NCBI GenBank assembly: GCA_036266835.1
Contig: DATAXD010000001.1
Coordinates: 1 to 64,000 of the forward strand
Length of the DNA: 64,000 nt
Direction of reading: 5' to 3'
Source: Galbitalea sp036266835
GTDB lineage: Bacteria > Actinomycetota > Actinomycetes > Actinomycetales > Microbacteriaceae
Position 1 is the first letter of the stretch; every line of letters begins with the position of its first letter. A program made the translations under genes and the position numbers. This document shows, piece by piece, positions 1-8,933 of the stretch. Below the pieces are notes generated by a model. That model searched no databases and was not told where the DNA came from. It saw nothing but the letters and a program-made list of their open reading frames with translations.

Positions 1-1116
1 GTAGCCGTCGAGGATCAGCCCGATCGCGAACATCATGACGAAGGATGCGAGAAACCCGCCGACATTGACGATGCCGTTTGCCGAACCGAGGCTGCGCAGC
101 GGATTGAACGTTCGTGCGAAGTCGAAGCCGATCAGGGATCCGGGGCCGCCGATGGCAATCACGACCAGAAGAAGGATGATGCTCCACACCGGTGGCCGAC
201 CGGGCCAGGCCAGAACGATCGCCCAGGCGATCGCCATCGCCGTGACGATGCCGAGCACGATGCTGCTGCGTCGCAGTGGGAATCGCGCGGTAAGCAGACC
301 GAGCACTGGGCCGACAATCATGGCGGTAACGACCATGAGTGTGAGCAGCAGCGAAGCGTTCGATGGACCGTAGCCGAGCGCAACGGAGAGGAACGGAAAG
401 CCCCAGAGCAGCGCGAAGACGGTGCCGGAGGACTGGGTGACGAAGTGCGACCAGAACCCGAGCCGGGTTCCCGGGCGAGCCAGAGAGTCGCGGATGTGCC
501 GGAACGGAGAAGTCGAACCACCGACTTGCGTCGGAATGGAGGAGGTGATCGGCGTTGTGCCGTTCCTCACAAAGATCAGGACTCCGAATAGGGCGAGCCC
601 GGATGCCGCGGCGAGGATGAGAAAAGTCGGGGTCCAGTGGACCGCGCCGAGCAGCAGCGTCAGCGGCACCGCCGACAGGATTTGCCCGATCTGCCCGAGG
701 GTACCCACCCACTGCGACACGATCGGCAGACGGCGGCCGGAGAACCAGTTCGGCAGGAGCCTGAGCACTGAAATGAATGTCATCGCATCGCCGGCGCCGA
801 GGAGCACCCTGCCGACAATCGCGATCCCGATGGTCGGGGCGAGAGCCAGCGTGACTTGCCCCGCCAGCATCAGTGCTGCTCCGGTTGCGATGAGTGCCTT
901 GGAGCCGAGGCGATCGAGAACGATCCCGACCGGTATCTGAAGGCCCGCATACACGACCAGCTGGATGACCGCGAGGCTCGACAACACAGCTGCCGTCACC
1001 TGGAAGCGATCCGTCGCATCGACGCCAGCGACCCCGAGCGACGACCGCTGCATTACAGCGACAACGTATGCAAAATTGGCGAACCCGAACACCACCCACG
1101 ATCGCCGAGAATTCAC
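1..1116 (-). CDS. MFS transporter (C-terminal part cut by window edge)
   Basis: Membrane permease of the major facilitator superfamily; substrate unknown. The visible translation starts with a hydrophobic first helix (WVVFGFANFAYVVAVMQRSS). It continues with QIPVGIVLDRLGSKALI, the MFS loop-2/3 G-x-x-x-D-R-x-G motif. Near the window edge it reads GIVNVGGFLASFVMMFAIG, typical of drug/metabolite MFS proteins. The GTG at 1116 is chosen because the next in-frame codon triplets upstream reach a TAA and because a -10-like TAAACT sits 6 nt upstream, suggesting a leaderless mRNA. The gene runs off the left end, so the stop is not seen. It lies 30 bp downstream of the PAC2 gene on the same strand. Confidence 0.85.
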   Translation of the reverse strand, partial: MNSRRSWVVFGFANFAYVVAVMQRSSLGVAGVDATDRFQVTAAVLSSLAVIQLVVYAGLQIPVGIVLDRLGSKALIATGAALMLAGQVTLALAPTIGIAIVGRVLLGAGDAMTFISVLRLLPNWFSGRRLPIVSQWVGTLGQIGQILSAVPLTLLLGAVHWTPTFLILAAASGLALFGVLIFVRNGTTPITSSIPTQVGGSTSPFRHIRDSLARPGTRLGFWSHFVTQSSGTVFALLWGFPFLSVALGYGPSNASLLLTLMVVTAMIVGPVLGLLTARFPLRRSSIVLGIVTAMAIAWAIVLAWPGRPPVWSIILLLVVIAIGGPGSLIGFDFARTFNPLRSLGSANGIVNVGGFLASFVMMFAIGLILDGY

Positions 1117-1122
1117 CCTCGG

Positions 1123-1128
1123 AGTTTA
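1123..1128 (-). promoter_or_regulatory. -10-like hexamer of the MFS gene (leaderless)
   Basis: TAAACT on the minus strand, separated by 6 nt from the GTG start at 1116. Matches the spacing seen before about twenty genes in this window; no clear -35 was identified. Confidence 0.45.
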
Positions 1129-1146
1129 TGGCTAGTCGGTCTCGGC

Positions 1147-2067
1147 TTAAATAGCGCTTCCCTCATCGTCGCGTCGCATGGCAAGAAAGTTCTGCAGCTC
1201 GGCGGCGATCGCATCCGCGGAGGGCAGTTCGCCGTCGATATCAGTCAGCGGCGAGCGCAGCGGGTTGTCCTGCAGATAGCTGTCGTGTCGCTCCTCGAGC
1301 GTCGTGACGAGTTTGGCCAATTCGGGATTGCTCTCCACCTGAGTCTCGATCTTGGCGAGGAATTCGCGCCCGGTTTCACGCAGCGTGTCGGTCGGAAAAA
1401 TGAGCCCCGTCGCCGCGCTGACGCTCTCGATCGCCGTGACGGCTGCGAGGGGAAACTCGGTGTCCGACAGGTAGTGCGGAATCAGCAGGACGAATCCCGC
1501 AATTGGATGTCCGAGCTGCTGCAACCGGTACTCGACGAGGTGCAGCGCGTTGGCCGGGGCCTGCGTGCGCGGCTTCCAGATCGACATGGTCTCGATCAAT
1601 TCCGCTCGGTTGCCGCTGACTGTGACGCTGATCGGTCGCGTGTGGGGAACGGGCATCGGGATCGCATGAACCCAGGTCGTCGACTTGACTTGCAACTCCT
1701 CGATGAATCCGATCACTGCTGCGGTGAACGTTTCCCACTGAAAGTCCGGCTCGTACCCGGTGAGAAACAGGAACGGTTGCCCGACTTCATCCTGCGCCAG
1801 ATAGAGGCCGAGACGCGCCGGGGTGTAGTCGGCGAGGTGATCCTGGTCGAAATAGATCGTGGGACGGCGAGCCCGGTAGTCGAGCAGGATGTCGTTGTCG
1901 AACTCGGCGATCGTCGAGTAGTCGAGAGTGTCGAGAAAGTGCTCGCTCAGTTGCGTGACGGCTCCCCCCGCATCCGCAAATCCGGTCAGTGCACCCACTA
2001 ACGGGAGCCCGCGCGGGACGCTGGCGAGATCGGTGACGAGCTCATAGAGATCGGCCGGATTTCGCAT
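1147..2067 (-). CDS. PAC2 family protein
   Basis: Protein of 306 aa of the PAC2 (proteasome assembly chaperone 2-like) family common in actinobacteria. The family fold resembles nucleoside phosphorylases, and the bacterial function is not settled. Recognisable stretches are GALTGFADAGGAV near the N-terminus, the YRARRPTIYFDQDHL segment, and HAIPMPVPHTRPISV in the middle. The C-terminal ~70 residues are charged and helical. The ATG at 2067 is preceded by TAGAGT with a 6-nt gap, so the transcript is probably leaderless. It diverges from pepA (92 bp between starts), and the MFS gene follows 30 bp downstream on the same strand. Confidence 0.85.
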   Translation of the reverse strand: MRNPADLYELVTDLASVPRGLPLVGALTGFADAGGAVTQLSEHFLDTLDYSTIAEFDNDILLDYRARRPTIYFDQDHLADYTPARLGLYLAQDEVGQPFLFLTGYEPDFQWETFTAAVIGFIEELQVKSTTWVHAIPMPVPHTRPISVTVSGNRAELIETMSIWKPRTQAPANALHLVEYRLQQLGHPIAGFVLLIPHYLSDTEFPLAAVTAIESVSAATGLIFPTDTLRETGREFLAKIETQVESNPELAKLVTTLEERHDSYLQDNPLRSPLTDIDGELPSADAIAAELQNFLAMRRDDEGSAI

Positions 2068-2073
2068 GCTTTA

Positions 2074-2079
2074 ACTCTA
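2074..2079 (-). promoter_or_regulatory. -10-like hexamer of the PAC2 gene (leaderless)
   Basis: TAGAGT on the minus strand, 6 nt before the ATG at 2067. Confidence 0.45.
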
Positions 2080-2147
2080 CGGCGAGCGCCAACTCGGGTC
2101 CGGCAGCGAGCAGACGCCGACAGCGAACATCCGCCTGACCTCGCGCG

Positions 2148-2153
2148 TACGAT
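2148..2153 (+). promoter_or_regulatory. -10-like hexamer of pepA (leaderless)
   Basis: TACGAT with 6 nt to the ATG at 2160; no purine-rich ribosome site fits in this gap. Confidence 0.5.
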
Positions 2154-2159
2154 TGCGCC

Positions 2160-3653
2160 ATGACTGTCCCCTCCCTTCACGTCGGCGCAAAATCCGCTCC
2201 GGATGTGGAAGCCGATGTTCTGGTCATCGGGGTCCAGAAGACCAACGATGGTCCAAAACTCCTGATCGACGACGCGCACTTCGAGCAGCTCGCGGCTTCT
2301 CTCGCGAGCATCGGTGCGACGGGCGGAGTGGACGAAGTCCGACGGGTGCCGGCATCGGGCATTGCAGCGGCATCGGTGGCTCTGGTGGGCGTCGGGCCAA
2401 AGGTGGGGCCGAACGAGCTGAGGTACGCCGCGGGATCGGCAGCGCGGCAGCTGCGCGGCATCACCTCGCTGGCAATCGCGTTGCCCGCAAGCACGCAGGA
2501 GGAGCTCCTCGCCGTTCTCGAGGGCGCCGGGATCGGCGCGTACGCGTTCAATGAATTCCGCTCCGCATCCGGCGAGCCGCCGAAGCTGCCCGCGAGCGAC
2601 ATCACGGTGCTCAGCGCGGTGAAGAAGGGAGCTGACCTGGCCGAGCGGGCGACGATTCTCGCCACCGCGATTCACAGTGTGCGAGACCTGGTCAACATCC
2701 CGTCATCGCATCTTTATCCCGAGTCCCTGGCCCAGAAGGCGATTGACCTCTCTGCCGGCCTGCCCGTCACTGTTGAAGTGCTTCGCGAGGCGGAACTCGC
2801 CGCCGGCGAGTACGGCGGAATCATCGGAGTGGGTCAGGGCTCGGCGCACGCGCCCCGATTGGTCAAGATCACCTACACTCCCGACACAGCGAAGAAGCAT
2901 CTCGCCCTGGTTGGCAAGGGCATCACGTTTGACTCGGGGGGAATCTCGCTCAAGCCACCGGCGGCGATGGTCGGGATGAAGTACGACATGACCGGATCCG
3001 CGACCGTGCTGGCGGTCACTCTCGCGGCAGCGCGTCTGGGTCTGGCGCTCAAGATCACGGCCTGGATGTGCATCGCCGAAAACATGCCATCAGGGAGCGC
3101 CATCAAGCCGAACGACGTGCTGCGGATCAAGGGTGGCAAGACCGTCGAAGTACTCAATACGGACGCCGAGGGTCGGCTGGTGCTCGCGGACGGGCTGGTC
3201 GCGGCGAGCGAGGAGCATCCGGATGCCATCGTCGACGTCGCCACGCTGACCGGCGCCCAGCGAATCGCACTCGGCGATCGCTATGCAGGCGCGATGGGCG
3301 ACGAGCACCTAGTGGGACAGATCGTCGCGATCGCGAACCGCATCGGGGAGACGATCTGGCCGATGCCACTGCCCGCGGAGATGCGAACGATTCTCTCCTC
3401 GGATGTCGCGGACATCGCCAACTCGAAGCCGGGAAACACGGCTGCGGGAATGCTCGTCGGCGGATTCTTCCTGTCGGAGTTCATTGGAACCAACGGCGAA
3501 GGCGACGACGCCCACCGCATCCCGTGGGCGCATCTGGACATAGCCGGACCGTCGAATAACTCCAGCGGCGCCTTCGGATTTACCGGCAAAGGTCCGACCG
3601 GCGTCACCGTTCGAGCGCTCGTGGCCCTTGCCGAGGAATATTCTGCCTCGTAG
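2160..3653 (+). CDS. pepA: Leucyl aminopeptidase (M17 family)
   Basis: Cytosolic di-metal aminopeptidase of 497 aa that removes N-terminal residues from peptides. The catalytic domain shows the M17 metal/substrate motifs: GKGITFDSGGISLKP (Lys and Asp ligands), YDMTGSATVL, ENMPSGSAIKPNDV and the family signature NTDAEGRLVLAD. The N-terminal ~170 residues form the more variable M17 N-domain. Length matches the family. The ATG follows a -10-like hexamer by 6 nt. lpdA lies 123 bp downstream on the same strand. Confidence 0.95.
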   Translation: MTVPSLHVGAKSAPDVEADVLVIGVQKTNDGPKLLIDDAHFEQLAASLASIGATGGVDEVRRVPASGIAAASVALVGVGPKVGPNELRYAAGSAARQLRGITSLAIALPASTQEELLAVLEGAGIGAYAFNEFRSASGEPPKLPASDITVLSAVKKGADLAERATILATAIHSVRDLVNIPSSHLYPESLAQKAIDLSAGLPVTVEVLREAELAAGEYGGIIGVGQGSAHAPRLVKITYTPDTAKKHLALVGKGITFDSGGISLKPPAAMVGMKYDMTGSATVLAVTLAAARLGLALKITAWMCIAENMPSGSAIKPNDVLRIKGGKTVEVLNTDAEGRLVLADGLVAASEEHPDAIVDVATLTGAQRIALGDRYAGAMGDEHLVGQIVAIANRIGETIWPMPLPAEMRTILSSDVADIANSKPGNTAAGMLVGGFFLSEFIGTNGEGDDAHRIPWAHLDIAGPSNNSSGAFGFTGKGPTGVTVRALVALAEEYSAS

Positions 3654-3665
3654 TAAGGTTTCTGA

Positions 3666-3681
3666 GGCGGGCAGACCCGCC
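3666..3681 (+). terminator. Small hairpin after pepA
   Basis: GGCGGG / CCCGCC with a 4-nt loop (CAGA), 12 nt after the pepA stop. No T-run follows, so it is at best a weak or factor-assisted terminator. Confidence 0.3.
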
Positions 3682-3776
3682 CATTCGGCCATCGGCCCGG
3701 CGCCGACAGACACCATCCGTCGGTCGGCCCCAAGCAGACAGCCCGCACAAACGAGCGAGTACAAGGAGCTTTTGTC

Positions 3777-5150
3777 GTGTCGACTCAGAACTTTGACATT
3801 GTCGTACTGGGCGCGGGAAGCGGCGGTTACGCCGCCGCCCTGCGTGCAGCCGAGCTGGGGTTCTCGGTAGCCCTCGTCGAGAAGGACAAGGTCGGCGGCA
3901 CCTGCCTGCACGTCGGATGCATCCCCACCAAGGCGCTGCTGCACTCAGCCGAGGTCGCGGATGTGTCGCGCGAGTCCGCAAAGTACGGCGTCACCACGAC
4001 CTTCGGCGGCATCGACATCGCGGCTGTCACGGCGTACCGCGAGGGCATCGTCCTGAGCAAGTACAAGGGTCTCCAGGGACTCATCAAGTCCCGCGGCATC
4101 ACGGTCGTCGAGGGCGAGGGCAAGCTCACGTCTCCGACCACCGTCCAGGTCGGAGACGACACTCTCACCGGTAAGAACGTCATCCTTGCGACCGGCTCCT
4201 TCTCCCGCTCACTCCCGGGCCTCGAAATCGGCGGACGAGTCATCACGTCCGAGCAGGCGCTCGAGCTCGACTTCGTCCCGAAGAAGGTCATCGTGCTCGG
4301 CGGTGGCGTGATCGGCGTCGAGTTCTCCAGCGTCTGGAAGTCCTGGGGCGCCGACGTGCAGATCGTCGAAGCGCTGCCGCATCTGGTCCCCAACGAGGAC
4401 GAGTCGGTGAGCAAGCAGTTCGAGCGCGCATTCCGCAAGCGCGGGATCAACTTCAGCCTCGGCGTGAAATTCCAAAGCGTGACGCAGGACGACTCCGGCG
4501 TCGTCGTTACCCTCGAGGACGGCCAGACCTTCGACGGCGAGCTCCTTCTCGTCGCCGTCGGCCGCGGACCTCGCACCGCCAACCTCGGGTACGAAGAGGT
4601 CGGTGTCACGATGGATCGCGGCTTCGTCATCACTAATGAGCGCCTCGCCACCAACGTTCCCGGCGTCTACGCCGTTGGCGACATCGTTCCAGGCCTCCAG
4701 CTGGCCCATCGTGGATTCCAGCAGGGCATCTTCGTGGCGGAAGAGATCGCGGGCCTTAGCCCCATCGTGGTCGACGACGTGAACATCCCGAAGGTCACCT
4801 ACAGCGATCCGGAGGTCGCATCCGTTGGCCTGTCGGAAGCGAAAGCCGCCGAGAAGTACGGAGCGGACAAGATCACCGCCTACGACTACAACCTCGCCGG
4901 CAACGGCAAGAGCCACATCATCGGGACCTCGGGCTCAGTCAAGGTTGTGCGCGTGAACGACGGCCCGGTCGTCGGGGTACACATGATCGGTGCACGCGTC
5001 GGTGAACTCATCGGTGAGGCGCAGCTGGCCGTGAATTGGGAGGCCTATCCCGAGGACATCGCCCCACTCATCCACGCGCACCCGACTCAGAACGAAGCGC
5101 TCGGCGAGGCGTTCCTCGCACTTGCGGGCAAGCCACTTCACGCCATTTAG
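3777..5150 (+). CDS. lpdA: Dihydrolipoyl dehydrogenase (E3)
   Basis: FAD-dependent E3 subunit of 2-oxoacid dehydrogenases, which reoxidises dihydrolipoyl groups and reduces NAD+. The 457-aa chain has the FAD-binding VLGAGSGGYAAALRAAELG and the redox-active disulfide in GGTCLHVGCIPTKA. It also has the NAD-binding VLGGGVIGVEFSS, the second FAD motif YAVGDIVPG and the C-terminal catalytic His-Glu in HAHPTQNEALGEAF. Start is GTG at 3777 with AAGGAG at 3763-3768. It precedes sucB by 78 bp and very probably forms an operon with it. Confidence 0.96.
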   Translation: MSTQNFDIVVLGAGSGGYAAALRAAELGFSVALVEKDKVGGTCLHVGCIPTKALLHSAEVADVSRESAKYGVTTTFGGIDIAAVTAYREGIVLSKYKGLQGLIKSRGITVVEGEGKLTSPTTVQVGDDTLTGKNVILATGSFSRSLPGLEIGGRVITSEQALELDFVPKKVIVLGGGVIGVEFSSVWKSWGADVQIVEALPHLVPNEDESVSKQFERAFRKRGINFSLGVKFQSVTQDDSGVVVTLEDGQTFDGELLLVAVGRGPRTANLGYEEVGVTMDRGFVITNERLATNVPGVYAVGDIVPGLQLAHRGFQQGIFVAEEIAGLSPIVVDDVNIPKVTYSDPEVASVGLSEAKAAEKYGADKITAYDYNLAGNGKSHIIGTSGSVKVVRVNDGPVVGVHMIGARVGELIGEAQLAVNWEAYPEDIAPLIHAHPTQNEALGEAFLALAGKPLHAI

Positions 5151-5228
5151 TCCCGCCAGCCGCGCCGAATCAATTAGGGCCGCAACTAAGCTAGACACGC
5201 AGCAATCGCTATATAAGGAGCATCACTG

Positions 5229-6713
5229 ATGAGCCAATCCGTCAACCTCCCGGCGCTCGGCGAGAGTGTCACCGAGGGCACGGTAACCCGCTGGTTGAAG
5301 AAGGTCGGCGATCGTGTCGAGGTGGACGAGCCACTGCTCGAGGTTTCAACGGACAAGGTAGACACCGAAATTCCATCGCCGATTGCCGGTGTCATCGAGG
5401 CGATCCTGGTTGCCGAGGACGAAACCGTTGAGGTTGGCACTCCGCTCGTGACCATCGGAGACGGCTCGGGATCGGATGCTCCGGCCGCGCCTGCGTCGAC
5501 TGAGGCCGCGCCCGTGGAGGCCGCTCCTGAAGCTGCGCCGCCAGCCCCCGAGGACGATGCCCAGCCCGAACCTCTCGCTCCGCCGGCCGAAGAGGCCGCC
5601 GCAGAGCCGGTTGCCGAGGTGCCGTCAACTGATGCGCCCGAGCCCGAAGCGGCAACCGACAGCTCTCCGGTTCCGCCGGCTCCGGCCGAGGACGCCGAGC
5701 CGGCTCCCGCTGAGGCCGTCACGCCTGCTCCGGCCGAGGCCGCGCCTGCCGCGGCTCCGGCTCCGGCTCCGGCAGCCCCAACCACTGCGCCCGATGCCTC
5801 CGCAGCCAGCGGCAATGCCGCCTATGTGACTCCGATCGTTCGCAAGCTCGCCAATGACAAGGGCATCGACCTCGCCAGCGTGACCGGCACGGGCGTGGGC
5901 GGACGCATTCGTAAACAGGACGTGATCGCTGCGGGCACCACCATCAGCAAGACGGCTCCGGCGCCCGCCGAGCAGCGCGAACCACTGGCCACTTCGCCCC
6001 TGCGTGGAACCATCGTTCCGATGTCGCGCTTGCGCAAGGTGATCTCCGACCGCGCAGTCATCTCGATGCAGACCTCGGCACAGCTGACCTCGGTCGTCGA
6101 GGTCGACGTGACCCGGGTTGCGCATTTCCGCGACGACGTGAAGGAACAGTTCGAGCGGTCGACCGGCGTGAAGCTGTCGTTCCTTCCGTTCTTCGCCTTG
6201 GCCGCTGCCGAGGCGCTCCGCGCGTATCCGATCGTCAACGCCAACATCGATGGCGACAACATCGTTTACCCCGACCACGAGAACATCAGCGTTGCGGTGG
6301 ACACCGAGCGCGGATTGCTTACTCCGGTCATCCGTGACGCCGGCAATCTGAACCTCGCCGGGTTCGCCACCCAGATCGCTGATCTTGCCAGCCGCACTCG
6401 CGAGAACAAACTGAAGCCCGACGAACTCGCCGGCGGCACCTTCACCCTGACGAACACCGGATCGCGCGGCGCGCTGTTCGATACGCCAATCGTGTTCCTG
6501 CCGCAGTCGGCGATTCTCGGCACGGGGATCGTCGTCAAGCGCCCGGTCGTCGTCAGCGACAACGGACTGGATGCGATCGCCATCCGCTCGATGGTCTATC
6601 TCGCGCTGTCCTACGACCACCGCATTGTCGATGGTGCCGACGCCGCACGCTTCCTGGTGGCGGTGAAGGATCGCCTCGAAAACGGCGGCTTCGAAGGCAA
6701 CCTCGGTATCTAG
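5229..6713 (+). CDS. sucB: Dihydrolipoamide acyltransferase, E2 (2-oxoglutarate dehydrogenase type)
   Basis: E2 core enzyme of 494 aa. One N-terminal lipoyl domain carries the modifiable Lys43 in STDKVDTEI. It is followed by a ~110-residue Ala/Pro/Glu-rich flexible linker, the E3-binding domain (from YVTPIVRKLANDKGIDLAS, ending GGRIRKQDV) and the acyltransferase domain with HRIVDG at ~464-469. AAGGAG at 5216-5221 precedes the ATG. Whether it also serves AceE (51.3 kb), as in hybrid PDH/ODH complexes of actinobacteria, is inference: no separate aceF is visible here. The stop overlaps the convergent pseudokinase stop by 4 nt. Confidence 0.93.
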   Translation: MSQSVNLPALGESVTEGTVTRWLKKVGDRVEVDEPLLEVSTDKVDTEIPSPIAGVIEAILVAEDETVEVGTPLVTIGDGSGSDAPAAPASTEAAPVEAAPEAAPPAPEDDAQPEPLAPPAEEAAAEPVAEVPSTDAPEPEAATDSSPVPPAPAEDAEPAPAEAVTPAPAEAAPAAAPAPAPAAPTTAPDASAASGNAAYVTPIVRKLANDKGIDLASVTGTGVGGRIRKQDVIAAGTTISKTAPAPAEQREPLATSPLRGTIVPMSRLRKVISDRAVISMQTSAQLTSVVEVDVTRVAHFRDDVKEQFERSTGVKLSFLPFFALAAAEALRAYPIVNANIDGDNIVYPDHENISVAVDTERGLLTPVIRDAGNLNLAGFATQIADLASRTRENKLKPDELAGGTFTLTNTGSRGALFDTPIVFLPQSAILGTGIVVKRPVVVSDNGLDAIAIRSMVYLALSYDHRIVDGADAARFLVAVKDRLENGGFEGNLGI

Positions 6714-8134
6714 CCGTTCACGCTGCCGCCGGACTGTGGAGCTCCGGTGGACTGTACGCCGCTCAGATAACCCCGAATTCGCCAGCCAGCCTCGTCCTTG
6801 ATCATCAAGACCGAGGCCGGGTTGCCGACCGGACCGAGGCTGACGAGCGCGGAATCGCCAAGAAGTTCGATCAGCGTCGGCGCTGGCGCAGTGACGATCG
6901 CGGTTTTCGGCGTCTCGGTTCCGCCCTGCAGTTGCTCGATCAGTGCCGCGTCACCGCTGTATGCGCTCGAAGACGCCTCGTCGACGTCAGTCAGACAGAG
7001 CACGGACATCGCCCGGATGCACGCCGTGCGGTCTGCCAGCAGGATAGGAAGTGCCGCGACGGGGTCAGCGGGCAACGCCGATGGCGTGATGCTCGGTTCT
7101 GCCCTCCGACTTGGCATGGGACTGACCACCGCGACCGGTGGACGAGCTGGCGACTGCGGCAGAGCGGCGATCACTACGACGAGGGCGAGCACCACTCCCC
7201 CCGCCGCGAACCAGAATGGCTTGCGGACGCTTTTCGCCGCGGCCAAAACCCTGGCGCGCAGGACGTCGATGGGATTATCCAGCAGGTAGGCGCCAACCAT
7301 GCCGAGTAGACCATCCGCCCGTGAGTCGGCCACTTCGATCTTCGGGGTGGGCAGTGGCGTTGCGGTAATCGGGGCTGCCCGGTCTGCAAATCGGATGCGC
7401 GCGGGCACCCCGGAGCGCGGTTCGGCCTCACGTCCGATCTCGATCGCGAGCGGGTCCGCGAAGTCGAACAGTCGGGCCTCGAGTTGCTCGGGAAATTCGA
7501 ACTCACGCGGTGCCGATTCGATCCACTCAATCAACCCGACCGTTCGCCGGTCGGTAGCCGCGTCGCGCACTCGGGTGAGCAGCGTGGCTGCCAGCGCCGC
7601 GAGTGACCCTCGGTCCTGTGCGGCGGCCGGTTCACTCTCGATCGCCGCAATTGAACCGCCGGCGGCAAACAGCGAGCAATGGCCGAACCCGAGCAGCACC
7701 GGCTCTCCGGCCGACCCGAGGTGAACGGTGGCTGCCGCCATTCGCTCGTGCCCGACCCCGTTGCGATGCAACTCGGCAAGGACCGCAGCCATCGGTGCGA
7801 GAACCGTCACCACTTCGCCTCGCTCGAGCGAGTCGCGATCTCGAAGAAGCGTCACGAGGCTCCCCCGCGCAACTCGTTCAAGGACGAGGATCGGCACATC
7901 ATCGCGGCCGCTGGATAAATCGAGCAGTCGCACAAGGTGCGGCGAGTCCAGCCGGCTCAGCGCATCCAACTCCCTGCCAATGTCGTCCGGCGCGACATGC
8001 GGATGGAACACCTTCAGCGCGACGGTTCCCGTCGAGCCCGAGCCGAGAAACACGTCCGCCCGCGATCCTATTCCGAGTCGTCGGACGACTCGATATCCCG
8101 CTACGCTCGCCCCGAGTATGCCTTCACCGGTCAC
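6710..8134 (-). CDS. Membrane-anchored serine/threonine pseudokinase-like protein
   Basis: Protein of 474 aa with a protein-kinase-like N-terminus, one transmembrane helix and an extracytoplasmic tail. The glycine loop (RLGIGSRADVFLG) and the ATP Lys (VALKVFHPH) are present. Where HGD-K-P-x-N is expected, the catalytic loop reads GVGHERMAAATVHL, and DFG is replaced by GFG (VLLGFGHCS). The catalytic Asp, the Asn and the metal Asp are therefore all missing, and catalysis is unlikely. TM helix ~FWFAAGGVVLALVVVIAAL; the ~150-residue tail is unrecognised. GTG at 8134 is chosen over an upstream start because the kinase fold begins there and CAGGCT lies 6 nt before it. It diverges from lipB and converges on sucB. 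Confidence 0.8.
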   Translation of the reverse strand: MTGEGILGASVAGYRVVRRLGIGSRADVFLGSGSTGTVALKVFHPHVAPDDIGRELDALSRLDSPHLVRLLDLSSGRDDVPILVLERVARGSLVTLLRDRDSLERGEVVTVLAPMAAVLAELHRNGVGHERMAAATVHLGSAGEPVLLGFGHCSLFAAGGSIAAIESEPAAAQDRGSLAALAATLLTRVRDAATDRRTVGLIEWIESAPREFEFPEQLEARLFDFADPLAIEIGREAEPRSGVPARIRFADRAAPITATPLPTPKIEVADSRADGLLGMVGAYLLDNPIDVLRARVLAAAKSVRKPFWFAAGGVVLALVVVIAALPQSPARPPVAVVSPMPSRRAEPSITPSALPADPVAALPILLADRTACIRAMSVLCLTDVDEASSSAYSGDAALIEQLQGGTETPKTAIVTAPAPTLIELLGDSALVSLGPVGNPASVLMIKDEAGWRIRGYLSGVQSTGAPQSGGSVNG

Positions 8135-8140
8135 CCACCG

Positions 8141-8146
8141 AGCCTG
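8141..8146 (-). promoter_or_regulatory. -10-like hexamer of the pseudokinase gene
   Basis: CAGGCT on the minus strand, 6 nt before GTG 8134. Its first base departs from the usual T, so support is modest. Confidence 0.3.
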
Positions 8147-8269
8147 CCCGACGCGATCGCGCCAATAATCCGACCCGGGGTGTCGACCCGGAACGTGGAT
8201 TGCGTGGCATGCCTGTGAAGGAGCAGAGCGCAATGGCGTCGACCGACGTCATCAGCCGAGCGAGTCGTC

Positions 8270-8275
8270 TAGGCT
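8270..8275 (+). promoter_or_regulatory. -10-like hexamer of lipB (leaderless)
   Basis: TAGGCT with 7 nt to the GTG start at 8283. Confidence 0.45.
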
Positions 8276-8282
8276 CGATCCC

Positions 8283-8933
8283 GTGGTCGACATTGTCGTC
8301 ACGGGGCTAAGCGCCAACTCCGTGCCGTATCTCGACGCTTTGGACCTTCAGCGGTCACTCCACGCTGATGTTGTCGCAGGGCGGGCGCCTGACACTGTCC
8401 TTCTCCTCGAGCACCCGGCTGTCTACACAGCTGGCAAACGCACCGAGGACTCCGAGCGACCGATCGACGGTACGCCCGTCATCGATGTCGATCGCGGAGG
8501 CAAAATCACCTGGCACGGGCCGGGGCAGCTGGTCGGCTACCCGATCGTGCGCCTTCCCGATCCGATCGATGTCGTCGCCTACGTTCGACGACTCGAATCG
8601 GTCATGATCGCGGTCCTTGCGGAACTCGGCATCGACGGGCAGCGAGTGGAGGGCCGATCCGGAGTCTGGCTTCGTGCCACCGACACGCAGCCCGGCGACA
8701 AGATCGGGGCCATCGGCATCCGCGTCTCCGAGGGTGTGACGATGCACGGGTTCGCGCTCAATTGCTCGAATTTGCTCGAGGCCTACGAGGCGATTGTTGC
8801 CTGTGGCATCGCGGGTGCCGGCGTAACCAGCATCTCGCGCGAACTCGGTCGTACTCTCACGCCAACGGACGTCGTCCCACTGGTGTCGGAGCAACTGGCC
8901 TGGTTCCTCGAGCTCAGCGAGGCCCGCGCTTGA
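8283..8933 (+). CDS. lipB: Lipoyl(octanoyl) transferase
   Basis: Transfers octanoate from octanoyl-ACP to the lipoyl domains of E2 and GcvH proteins. The 216-aa chain shows the LipB signatures RGGKITWHGPGQLVGYPI, the catalytic-Lys region GDKIGAIGIRVSEGVTMHGFALN and the catalytic Cys in VACGIAGAGVTS. GTG start at 8283 with a -10-like hexamer 7 nt upstream. Its stop overlaps the lipA start by 4 nt (TTGA), so the two are translationally coupled. The E2 substrate gene sucB is 1.6 kb upstream. Confidence 0.95.
   Translation: MVDIVVTGLSANSVPYLDALDLQRSLHADVVAGRAPDTVLLLEHPAVYTAGKRTEDSERPIDGTPVIDVDRGGKITWHGPGQLVGYPIVRLPDPIDVVAYVRRLESVMIAVLAELGIDGQRVEGRSGVWLRATDTQPGDKIGAIGIRVSEGVTMHGFALNCSNLLEAYEAIVACGIAGAGVTSISRELGRTLTPTDVVPLVSEQLAWFLELSEARA

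Noticed and set aside
8762..8929. Upstream extension of lipA inside lipB
   Set aside because: No similarity to lipoyl synthases; TTG 8930 with a 4-nt overlap gives the normal length.
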